DNA from: SZUA-22 sp963751695
GTDB lineage: Bacteria > Bacteroidota > Ignavibacteria > Ignavibacteriales > Melioribacteraceae
Reading direction: 5' to 3'
DNA: 64,000 bases
NCBI GenBank assembly: GCA_963751695.1
Contig: CAVVVP010000010.1
Coordinates: 434,001-498,000 of the forward strand
Under the pieces are notes generated by a model. It had not been told where the DNA came from and searched no databases. It saw nothing but the letters and a program-made list of their open reading frames with translations. Position numbers and translations under genes: made by a program. Below, piece by piece: positions 37,322 to 45,408 of the stretch. The stretch's first letter is position 1, and each line of letters starts with the position of its first letter.

Positions 37322-39160
37322 TTTTGCTCCTTCTTTATTATCTTCTCGACAACATATTTATTGTAAATAAATGAGAGATCCTTCTTATGTAGCATTTTGG
37401 ATAATTCGATCTTTGGTAAGATGAAACCTCTCATCATCTCTGGGCTTTCCCTCTTAACTAATAGATTTCTATATGTTAAAGTCGCAGAATTCTTGGCAAT
37501 CCTTCTGATTTCCTTAAGTAAATTGTGAAACTCACTTTCACTCATCCATTCAAATACATTGGACATATTAAAGTTATCAATGGCATCCTCATGGAGTGTG
37601 GCAAAATAGCTCTCACAGCTATCAGTGATAATCTCAATTCTGTCAACACGAGACTTAATTTGTTCATAATTTGACCGTTGAAGAAATACAGGTAAGCAAT
37701 CCTCATTGTAATATCGGCCTAGCAGAATGTATGAAAGGAAGTAATTCACTTCTCATGGGCAGTTCAGTGAAAGCATGCTTTGCTTTTTCAGAAAAATGTT
37801 TGCCAAATGAGAAAGATTCATCTAAATATTTAAAAAAATCTTTGTCGAAAAGAAGAGACATTATTCTTCTACTAAGTATAAATTTCGTTACAATTTTCCA
37901 TCTCATATTTTTTACTTTCTTATCAAAAAGTTCGACTCTTCTCGATTGATCTTTCTCATGAAATAAATTCCATATCAACTTATTCCCAATGGCAGCTCTA
38001 ACTAAGATTCGGATTAATCTCATATATTTTTCATATCTACCACAATGGATTATTCCCATTTTGATTTTATCTAAATTCTGGTTCCAATATTTACAGCAAT
38101 TTGTAGATAGTCCCTCACGAAGATATTTCTTGTAAATTTCTATTCTTTCATTTGAATTTCTTGCGCCTACAAACTCTAATATTTTTTCATAGGGCAAATT
38201 CTGAAAGAGTTTTATTTTCAATTCTAGCAAATAATTTTGATACGGACTTATATCTAAAGACAGTATCTTTTGAGGATTATCGATCAAGAAGGCCAAAACG
38301 TTGCATCCCCCAGAAGTTATCGAGAAGATAGTATCCTCCTCAGAAATATTGAATGCTTTTCTATCTATCTGAGGATCTTCCCAGCATTGTGAATACAATA
38401 TATCGTTAAATACTTTTTTAACTTTTTTCTTATTGCTGCCTGTCTCTTTTTTATATCCAATTTTTGTATGAATTATTGCCCAGTCTAATATTCCTGGAAG
38501 ACCGATAATAATTGCAAGCATGAAACTATTTGTAATTGCTGCAACAATGAAACCAGGAATAAATAATAGATACAAAGCATTATGCCGAAATCCATCATAA
38601 TTAATGCTAAATTTTTTGTTTTTTCTTAAAAATAGTTCTGTGCTTTGTATTGAAGGAAATAATCGTGGGACAGTCTTATAGTAAGTATCAACCTCATTTG
38701 GGAATTTCTTGGAAAAAGATGTTTCTTCATACCTTATCAATTGAGTGTAATGGAAATAGAAAAGAATCGGCATAAATAATCCGATTGGAGGTAAACATAA
38801 AGCACATGAAGATATTGCTATAAAGTCAGCTAAATAGATTGGATTTCTGGCTAAAAGGTACGGTCCATTGAGTAAAAGTGATTGGTTTTGTACTTTAAAC
38901 GACATTACAACTCTAGATGAGAGAACACTCCCTCCCCACATCCTCAATAAACTAACAACAGTTATTATTAGAGAAAGTAGAAGAAAGTATATTTTCGATG
39001 AGATTAATTTTTCAATGTTAAAAACTTCACCAAATCTGACTACAACAGAATCAGAATTTGGGAATAAGATAAACGACAATAGACAAGTAGTAATCACAAT
39101 TGAAAGTGAAATAAATATCCGGTATTCAAATTCAAGCCGACTAATATTTTTAAAATTCAT
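37279..39160 (-). pseudogene. Membrane methyltransferase fused to BtaA-like DUF3419, interrupted by one frame change
   Basis: The first frame gives 485 residues. A membrane part (about 1-240) carries the ICMT/PEMT pattern GPYLLARNPIYLADF and RYEETSF. The BtaA/DUF3419 domain starts near residue 250 with YSQCWEDPQID, the SAM-binding ITSGGCN and SLDISPYQ. At about 37750 the match jumps to another frame that continues with NYFLSYILLGRYY and SCESYF and ends at 37279. One extra base explains it. BtaA attaches the 3-amino-3-carboxypropyl group of SAM to diacylglycerol; methylation then gives betaine lipid. A single protein with both activities fits that route. The interruption could be real or a sequencing error. 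Confidence 0.75.
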
Positions 39161-39177
39161 CTTATTACTCCTTTAGA

Positions 39178-40107
39178 TTAAGAACAAACATTTAATTGTG
39201 ATGGAAGGATGTCTACAGAACATGGTAAATTTTCTAAGAGTTCTCCATCTGCCTCGATGTATACTTTATCATTTGAATTAATTTCAAGATGGTAAGCTTT
39301 TTTTATTTCAAACTTGTCCGATCTAATATGTCTTCCTAAATATATTTTGGGGAAATTCCATAATCTCATTAACGGTGTTTGCTTGTGGATAAAAAGAATA
39401 TCAAATTTTCCATCATCAATTTTAGCTCCTGGAACTAGATTCATTCCCCCACCAGTTAAATGTCCATTTGCTACTACCAATCCTACAAATTGACTTACCA
39501 CTTCTTTTTCGGAATCCATTTTTATGCTGATAAACTGATTTGGATGACTAATTGCTGATTTAATAGTACCTAGGGCAAAAGAAATTGAACCTCCCAGTTT
39601 TTTAAGTGACGAATTAACATTCTTAACAACTTCACCACCGATGCCAATTTGAAATTCATTTAGAAAGTATCTTTCTACCCTCTCTTTATCAGGGCGGGAA
39701 AAGATTACCTTTCCTATATCAATTAAATTCGTTGATCCATTTTTAATTATTTCAACTTGTTCAGATAAGTTTTTAGGAAGCCCCAAACTTCTACTAAATC
39801 CTTCACCACTTCCGGAACTGATAATTCCAAGACGGCAATTTTTGTTTATCATTCTTCCGTTCTCAAAGAAACCATTTAAGATTTCATTTAAAGTTCCATC
39901 TCCGCCAACTCCGATAATTAGATCCGCACCATTTTTTATGGAATTGCGAGAAATGTTTTCTGCATCCGCTTTCTTTGTCGTTATATGAAAGGGGAGATTA
40001 TTTCCGAAATGTTTTTCAAGATTTCCCAAAATCTTTTTTATTTGATTCGAAGTTTTTCCTCCTCCAGAAGTAGGATTAAGAATGACTTGGTTTTTTTGTA
40101 TCGCCAT
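39178..40107 (-). CDS. Diacylglycerol kinase-family lipid kinase (DagK/YegS-like)
   Basis: The 309-residue protein has the catalytic GVGGDGTLNEI (near residue 66), the nucleotide-binding LNPTSGGGKT at residues 10-19 and the SSGSGEGFSRSLG segment near residue 105. The family phosphorylates diacylglycerol or related lipids on the inner membrane. It is the first gene of the minus-strand lipid operon, 17 bases before the BtaA-like fusion. The kinase and the BtaA-like enzyme share diacylglycerol as a likely substrate, so the pair may balance phospholipid against ether-lipid synthesis. Confidence 0.88.
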   Translation of the reverse strand: MAIQKNQVILNPTSGGGKTSNQIKKILGNLEKHFGNNLPFHITTKKADAENISRNSIKNGADLIIGVGGDGTLNEILNGFFENGRMINKNCRLGIISSGSGEGFSRSLGLPKNLSEQVEIIKNGSTNLIDIGKVIFSRPDKERVERYFLNEFQIGIGGEVVKNVNSSLKKLGGSISFALGTIKSAISHPNQFISIKMDSEKEVVSQFVGLVVANGHLTGGGMNLVPGAKIDDGKFDILFIHKQTPLMRLWNFPKIYLGRHIRSDKFEIKKAYHLEINSNDKVYIEADGELLENLPCSVDILPSQLNVCS

Positions 40108-40212
40108 TTCAACTCCGTATTTTCTATTAAAATATATCTCAAGTTGTAACTGGAGTTGTCACAGAAATGTCATAAAAAAGTAAATAAATGTAGGCGAGTT
40201 ATTTTTGAGTTG

Positions 40213-40896
40213 TTACTTTACAAACTTGTAACCGGCTTTGTGGACAGTAATCAAATGTTTGGGATTTGATGGATCATCTTCAATTTGTTTTCGAATTGAC
40301 AAGATAAAGTTATCAACAGTTCTGGTCGAGGGAAAGGATTCATAACCCCACACTTTATCAAGGAATTTATTCCGGGAAATTACTTCACCCTCATGTTCGA
40401 TTAAATATTTTAAGATCTTATATTCAGTTGACGATAATTCTAAATTCTCATTATTTTTAGATGCTTCTTGTTTCTTGAAATCAATTGAAATATTAGCAAA
40501 TGAATATTTTTCAATGCTGATAGCTATTTCAGTACTTCTACGCAGTATAGCTTTAATTCTTGCTAAAAGTTCACGTACGCTAAATGGTTTAGTTACATAA
40601 TCATCTGCACCGATTTCCAATCCGAGGATTTTATCGATCTCTTCTTTCTTGCTCGTTAACATTAGAATAGGTATAGTGATACTGTTAGATCTAAGATCTT
40701 TACAAATATCCATACCGTCTTTAGAGGGAAGCATTAAATCCAACAGAATCAAATCATACTCTCCTCCCAAAGCTCTTTCGTATCCAAGTGCACCGTCTGC
40801 TTCGGTGGTAACATCATAATGTTCATTTTTAAGAGCTTCTTCTAATCCTAAAGAAATTGCTGGATCATCTTCAATTATTAAGATCTTGTTCATCAT
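40213..40896 (-). CDS. OmpR-family response regulator
   Basis: The protein (about 227 residues) has an N-terminal receiver with acidic EDD near residue 9, the phosphoacceptor Asp in LILLDLMLPSKDG and the KPFS lysine. A C-terminal winged-helix DNA-binding domain follows, with LSSTEYKILKYL and TVDNFILSIRKQIE. I chose the ATG at 40896 because GGAGGGA directly precedes it; a longer start lies inside the kinase gene. It overlaps the histidine kinase by 26 bases, so the two are co-translated. Its targets are not known; the cytochrome genes are divergently transcribed beyond the kinase. Confidence 0.92.
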   Translation of the reverse strand: MMNKILIIEDDPAISLGLEEALKNEHYDVTTEADGALGYERALGGEYDLILLDLMLPSKDGMDICKDLRSNSITIPILMLTSKKEEIDKILGLEIGADDYVTKPFSVRELLARIKAILRRSTEIAISIEKYSFANISIDFKKQEASKNNENLELSSTEYKILKYLIEHEGEVISRNKFLDKVWGYESFPSTRTVDNFILSIRKQIEDDPSNPKHLITVHKAGYKFVK

Positions 40897-43339
40897 TCCC
40901 TCCTTTTGGAAATAATAATGTGAACTTACTACCCTCACCTAATTTGCTTTCAATTTTTATTTTTCCCTTATGTGCATTCATCGTATGCTTTATAATCGCT
41001 AACCCTAATCCCGTTCCGACTTTTTTATTTTTAGTTTTATCTTCAGATCTAAAATAAGGGATTAGAATTTTATCTACTTCTGATTTGTCTATTCCAATAC
41101 CATAATCTTTTATAATAATTTTGTAATAGTTTTTATCCACCTCAGTTATAACTTCAATTTCTTTCTTTTTGTCAGAATATTTCAAAGAGTTTGACAAAAG
41201 ATTAATTATGGCTCCAGATATTGCGTCTCGATCTCCCAAAATTTTATTTTTACTATTAGTAATATTCGCCGTAATAATAAAATTCTTCATACGGATTTGA
41301 TAATCGAGGAGTAACATAACTTCCCTCACAATTTCATTCAAATCAACAAATTCAAAATTATACTCTTTTATTCCCTTTTCTATTTTCGCATAATCTAGGA
41401 CATTATTTATCAACCTCGCTAATCTATCACTCTCACCTTCTATGATAGTCAAGTAATTATTTGATTTTTCTCTATCAATTTCCTTATTGGATTTGAGTAT
41501 TTCTGCAAACATTCTAATAGATGTAATAGGAGTTTTTAAATCATGAGATACTGTTGATACGAATAAAGACTTTAATTCATTCAATTCTTTTAATCTTTCA
41601 GATTCTAGATGTTCCCGAATTAAATCTTCTTGAAGTTTTATTCTTTCAATAATGGAAGCAACACTTGTTGAAATAGTTGTCAAAAGGTCTAAGTCTTCTA
41701 TTGTAAATTTTGTTCGAGACTTTTTTTCTCCCAAAACTAAAAATCCAAATATTTTGCCAATCTCAGACTTTATGGGAAAGGCAACCATTATTCCCCATCG
41801 TTTAAATACTCTACTATCTGCGATTTCAAATTCTGCACCGCTTTCTATACTTTCATCCACCCCAACAGGAATTAACAAAGTTGTCATTAAATTTTGCTCG
41901 TCAAATCTAACACTTCTTCCTTCAAGAAAACTAAATCCTTTGTGTGCTGAAAGACTTAAACGATTTTCGGGAGTTAGGAGTAAGAAAAATCCAATTTTCT
42001 GATTTGGAATAAGTTTGTCTGTTCTTTCCACTGTAATTTTCGCAAGCGAAGCTATATCATTAATTTGATTTATATCATTAAGGAAGCTTTTAATTTCTTC
42101 TCGAAAATTATATTGGATCTTGAAAAATTTTTTATTTACGAAGGTTTTCATCTTCGTATTTACTGGTTGAAAGAATATTGCAACAAGAGCAGCTGTAATA
42201 ATAGCGGGGATTGTACTATCATCAAAATTTAGCTTTGCAGTTATGATAATAATAACGAGTGAATATGTTGACAACAGTAAAAGTAATCCAAGTCCATAAA
42301 CAAGACTTCTTTCGATTAACAGATCAATATTAAATAATCGGTATCTTACTATTGAGATTGCAAACGTAATGGGAATTGAAAGAACTAAAATAAGAATAAC
42401 TTCTTCTGGGACAAGTCCCTGCCCGAAGATTAAATATGGAAGTATCCATAAAACTATTAAAGAGAGCACACCACTTAAGAATCCGAATACAATCCATCTG
42501 AGTTTTTTCTTTTCATACTCTTCAGTAGTTGTCCTGTATGTGTAGATAAAAACAACCAATCCGATTATTAAGTAAATCATTAAGTATATTCTGAAAAGTG
42601 AAAACACATCAAGATAGTTTCGAATAGAATCTATTGACTGATCATTTACAAATCTAAGGAAAGCCATTGATTGCAGTAGAAATAGTGCTGAACTGATTGT
42701 GTACAAAAAAGGTCTGACTATTTTATAACTTTTCCTCTTTCTATCTCTAAGGCTAAATACAAAATCAATAAAAAACATCGGAGCAAACGAATATCCAGCC
42801 GAGAAAGCAATTCTGACAAGATAACCTATCCCAGTTGGTTCTACGTTGTAATTACCCCAAGTTGTTGCAATTATAATTGCAGTTGATATACTTCCGGCAT
42901 GTAACAATTTTGCAGTAATTTCTTTAGGTCTTTTAAGTAATACGAAAACTCCAATAACAAAGAATACCAGACAAACAAAGGAAGCAATGATAATATAACG
43001 AACTGAATAAAATTGAATTGTTGTCATATTTTCAAAAACCAATCCAGTAGAAGTTTTAAATTCTAACTCTACTCTTTTTTGAATTGTTACACCATCTAGT
43101 ATGCACTCAAGTTCTTCCAAACTTCGCACATGGATGTTGTTTATGGATTGGAGTTCATAATCCTTAAAATTTTTAGATGAAATTGAATCAACTTCCAGGT
43201 GATCCTCGATTCTGTTAAAAGAAATTGGAAGAGCAGATTTTTCACTTATCTGGATAAACCCAAATATGCATATGATAAGAATGAGTAAATCGGCAAAAAG
43301 AATAAGCAGAAGAGACTTATTTCCTAAAATCATAATCAA
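40871..43339 (-). CDS. Membrane histidine kinase with PDZ-like, multi-TM, GAF and HisKA-HATPase domains
   Basis: The 822-residue protein starts with one membrane helix and an extracytoplasmic segment with a PDZ-like stretch (SLEELECILDG to about residue 105). About eight helices follow to residue 385. A GAF-like domain (about 430-570) precedes the HisKA domain, with the phosphorylated His in SVSHDLKTPI near residue 597. The ATPase has an N box (NLLSNSLKYS), DYGIGID and GTGLGLAI. It would autophosphorylate and pass phosphate to the adjacent regulator. The signal is unknown; the membrane section could detect lipid, redox or envelope state. Confidence 0.88.
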   Translation of the reverse strand: MIMILGNKSLLLILFADLLILIICIFGFIQISEKSALPISFNRIEDHLEVDSISSKNFKDYELQSINNIHVRSLEELECILDGVTIQKRVELEFKTSTGLVFENMTTIQFYSVRYIIIASFVCLVFFVIGVFVLLKRPKEITAKLLHAGSISTAIIIATTWGNYNVEPTGIGYLVRIAFSAGYSFAPMFFIDFVFSLRDRKRKSYKIVRPFLYTISSALFLLQSMAFLRFVNDQSIDSIRNYLDVFSLFRIYLMIYLIIGLVVFIYTYRTTTEEYEKKKLRWIVFGFLSGVLSLIVLWILPYLIFGQGLVPEEVILILVLSIPITFAISIVRYRLFNIDLLIERSLVYGLGLLLLLSTYSLVIIIITAKLNFDDSTIPAIITAALVAIFFQPVNTKMKTFVNKKFFKIQYNFREEIKSFLNDINQINDIASLAKITVERTDKLIPNQKIGFFLLLTPENRLSLSAHKGFSFLEGRSVRFDEQNLMTTLLIPVGVDESIESGAEFEIADSRVFKRWGIMVAFPIKSEIGKIFGFLVLGEKKSRTKFTIEDLDLLTTISTSVASIIERIKLQEDLIREHLESERLKELNELKSLFVSTVSHDLKTPITSIRMFAEILKSNKEIDREKSNNYLTIIEGESDRLARLINNVLDYAKIEKGIKEYNFEFVDLNEIVREVMLLLDYQIRMKNFIITANITNSKNKILGDRDAISGAIINLLSNSLKYSDKKKEIEVITEVDKNYYKIIIKDYGIGIDKSEVDKILIPYFRSEDKTKNKKVGTGLGLAIIKHTMNAHKGKIKIESKLGEGSKFTLLFPKGGNDEQDLNN

Positions 43340-43461
43340 CCAGATTTGTTGGATGATAGCCCAATAAGAGGAAAAACTAAAATAATATAAGAAAATAGTT
43401 TAATAATAGTAAATAAATCATATTTTAATTTGATTAGTCCCCACTGACTTTTAGCAAATCA

Positions 43462-44874
43462 TTGTTCATTTGGTTAAATTTCCTTTCAAAATTATTCAGT
43501 GTAATATTGACTACAGAGATAAAAGAGAAAAATATTTTTAACCGGATCAAAGAATCTGTTTTTAAACGTCCACTAAATCCTGATAACAACAGAGATAGAA
43601 TTCAAGTTGTATTTCAAAGTTTGATTCTTCACCTTCATCCAACATTGGTGCCAGAAAAGGCTTTAAAACTTTCAGTTACTTGGGGCCTGGGTGGAATGGT
43701 GGCACTTCTATTTGTCATTCAAGCATTAACTGGAATTTTACTACGTTTTGTCTATCAGCCGGTTCCTGGCAAGGCGTACGAATCTATAATTTATCTTAAA
43801 GAAAACATTCTCTTTGGAGATTTAGTTAGGAACATTCATCACTGGAGTGGAACCATTCTTGTGTTGATTGTTTTTCTTCATTTACTCAGAGTCTATTTTA
43901 CCGGCGGATATCACGACCGTAGACAATTCAACTGGGTACTTGGTATATTTTTATTACTCTTTGTTGTTTTTTCGAATTTCACAGGCTACTTATTACCGTG
44001 GGATCAGCTTGCTTATTGGGCTATAACTGTTAGCACAAGCATGCTTTCATACATTCCATTAATTGGAGATAGTTTAGTTGAGATGGTGCGAGGAGGAGCT
44101 GAGGTTGGTGAATCAACATTACTTATATTCTATAATTTTCATACTGGCATTCTTCCACTACTCATCGTAGTAGTCATGGGATTTCATTTTTGGAGAGTAC
44201 GGAAGGCTGGTGGAGTTGTATTTCAATTAAATGAGGATGAAACAGAAAACAAACTTGTAACGACTTTGCCAAATCTGCTTTTTAGAGAGTTTGTTGTTGC
44301 ATTAATTCTAATAGCAGTTATCTTACTGCTTTCAATATTTATAAGTGCGCCATTACTAGAGAAAGCAAATCCATCTTTCAGTCCAAATCCTGCTAAAGCA
44401 CCTTGGTACTTTGAGGGTATTCAAGAATTAATGCTCCATTTTCATCCTTTGTTTGCTGCTATTATTATTCCATTAATGGTCATTACTGTATTGATACTGA
44501 TTCCATATTTTAAATATGACTCAAAACCTACAGGAAAGTGGTTTCTTACTGAGAAAGGCAAATTGACAAGTAAATTCTCAGCGACTATAGGTCTAATAAT
44601 AACTCCATCATTAATTTTAATTGACGAATATTATATGGATGTGAGTACACAGTTAGAATCTATTCCTCCAGTCATTTTAAATGGATTAGTTCCATTCCTA
44701 ATAATTCTTGGAATTTTAGTACTCTATTATAGATTTATACAAAAAAGATTTTTATCTGATAAAACGGAAACTATTCAGTCGCTTTTTGTTTTACTTCTAA
44801 CGATTTTTATCATTTTAACTCTCACAAGTGTCATATTCCGTGGAGAAGGGATGGCGTTAGCTCTTCCCTTTTAA
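43462..44874 (+). CDS. Cytochrome b/b6 of a quinol-oxidising complex
   Basis: The 470-residue protein has the four haem histidines: HHWSGTILVLIVFLH near residue 130 and the pair in FYNFHTGI and MGFHFW near residues 230-250. The quinol-site region reads KAPWYFEGIQE in place of PEWY. More than eight helices are present, so the N-terminal b6-like and C-terminal subunit-IV-like parts are in one chain. It sits first in an operon with a Rieske protein and an octahaem cytochrome. Starts at 43462 and 43507 are both TTG, and neither has a clear ribosome binding site. The complex should oxidise menaquinol and reduce the downstream cytochrome. Confidence 0.88.
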   Translation: MFIWLNFLSKLFSVILTTEIKEKNIFNRIKESVFKRPLNPDNNRDRIQVVFQSLILHLHPTLVPEKALKLSVTWGLGGMVALLFVIQALTGILLRFVYQPVPGKAYESIIYLKENILFGDLVRNIHHWSGTILVLIVFLHLLRVYFTGGYHDRRQFNWVLGIFLLLFVVFSNFTGYLLPWDQLAYWAITVSTSMLSYIPLIGDSLVEMVRGGAEVGESTLLIFYNFHTGILPLLIVVVMGFHFWRVRKAGGVVFQLNEDETENKLVTTLPNLLFREFVVALILIAVILLLSIFISAPLLEKANPSFSPNPAKAPWYFEGIQELMLHFHPLFAAIIIPLMVITVLILIPYFKYDSKPTGKWFLTEKGKLTSKFSATIGLIITPSLILIDEYYMDVSTQLESIPPVILNGLVPFLIILGILVLYYRFIQKRFLSDKTETIQSLFVLLLTIFIILTLTSVIFRGEGMALALPF

Positions 44875-44877
44875 TAA

Positions 44878-45408
44878 ATGAAGAAAAATAAAAAAAGAAA
44901 AATAGCACCGACAGTAAAAGTTGATGTACCACAAACTAGAAGAAGTTTTATAAAAAACTTGTGGATAGTTTTAGGTGCAATTGCTGGAATTGAGATTTTT
45001 GGAATCTCTTTAAATTTTCTTCTCCATTCTACTAGAGACAAAAACATAGACAGAGAAAAATTTGTAGTTGCTGGAAATGTAAAAGATTTTCAAGTCGGAA
45101 GTGTTACACCATTTAGAAGCGGTAAATATTATATCGCGCGACTAACTGATGGTGGATTTTTAGCAATGTCTCTTAAGTGTACTCATCTTGGATGTTCTAT
45201 TGGCTGGAATGAAAATGATAGTCGTTTTATTTGTCCATGCCATTCCTCATCATTTGATATTAATGGAAATGTAATATCGCCTCCTGCACCAAGCGCGTTG
45301 GATCTTCTTCCAATAGTGATTGAAAATGGGCAGGTGAAAGTGAATCCCAGCACGCCAATTAAAAGAAGACGATTCGCAAATTCTCAAGTAACTTATGCTG
45401 AGTCCTAA
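44878..45408 (+). CDS. Rieske iron-sulfur protein
   Basis: The 176-residue protein has a twin-arginine-like start (QTRRSFIKN near residue 20), one membrane anchor, and the Rieske cluster ligands CTHLGC and CPCHSS near residues 100-125. It would carry a 2Fe-2S cluster and pass electrons from quinol at the cytochrome b site to a c-type cytochrome. The ATG follows the cytochrome b stop by 3 bases. The next gene starts at the base after its stop codon. This arrangement makes a Rieske/cytochrome b complex whose cytochrome c1 is replaced by the multihaem protein. Confidence 0.92.
   Translation: MKKNKKRKIAPTVKVDVPQTRRSFIKNLWIVLGAIAGIEIFGISLNFLLHSTRDKNIDREKFVVAGNVKDFQVGSVTPFRSGKYYIARLTDGGFLAMSLKCTHLGCSIGWNENDSRFICPCHSSSFDINGNVISPPAPSALDLLPIVIENGQVKVNPSTPIKRRRFANSQVTYAES

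Noticed and set aside
37279..37749. Separate gene of 156 residues starting at GTG 37749
   Set aside because: Its sequence continues the DUF3419 domain of the upstream gene without a break, so it is the C-terminal part after a frame change, not a gene of its own.
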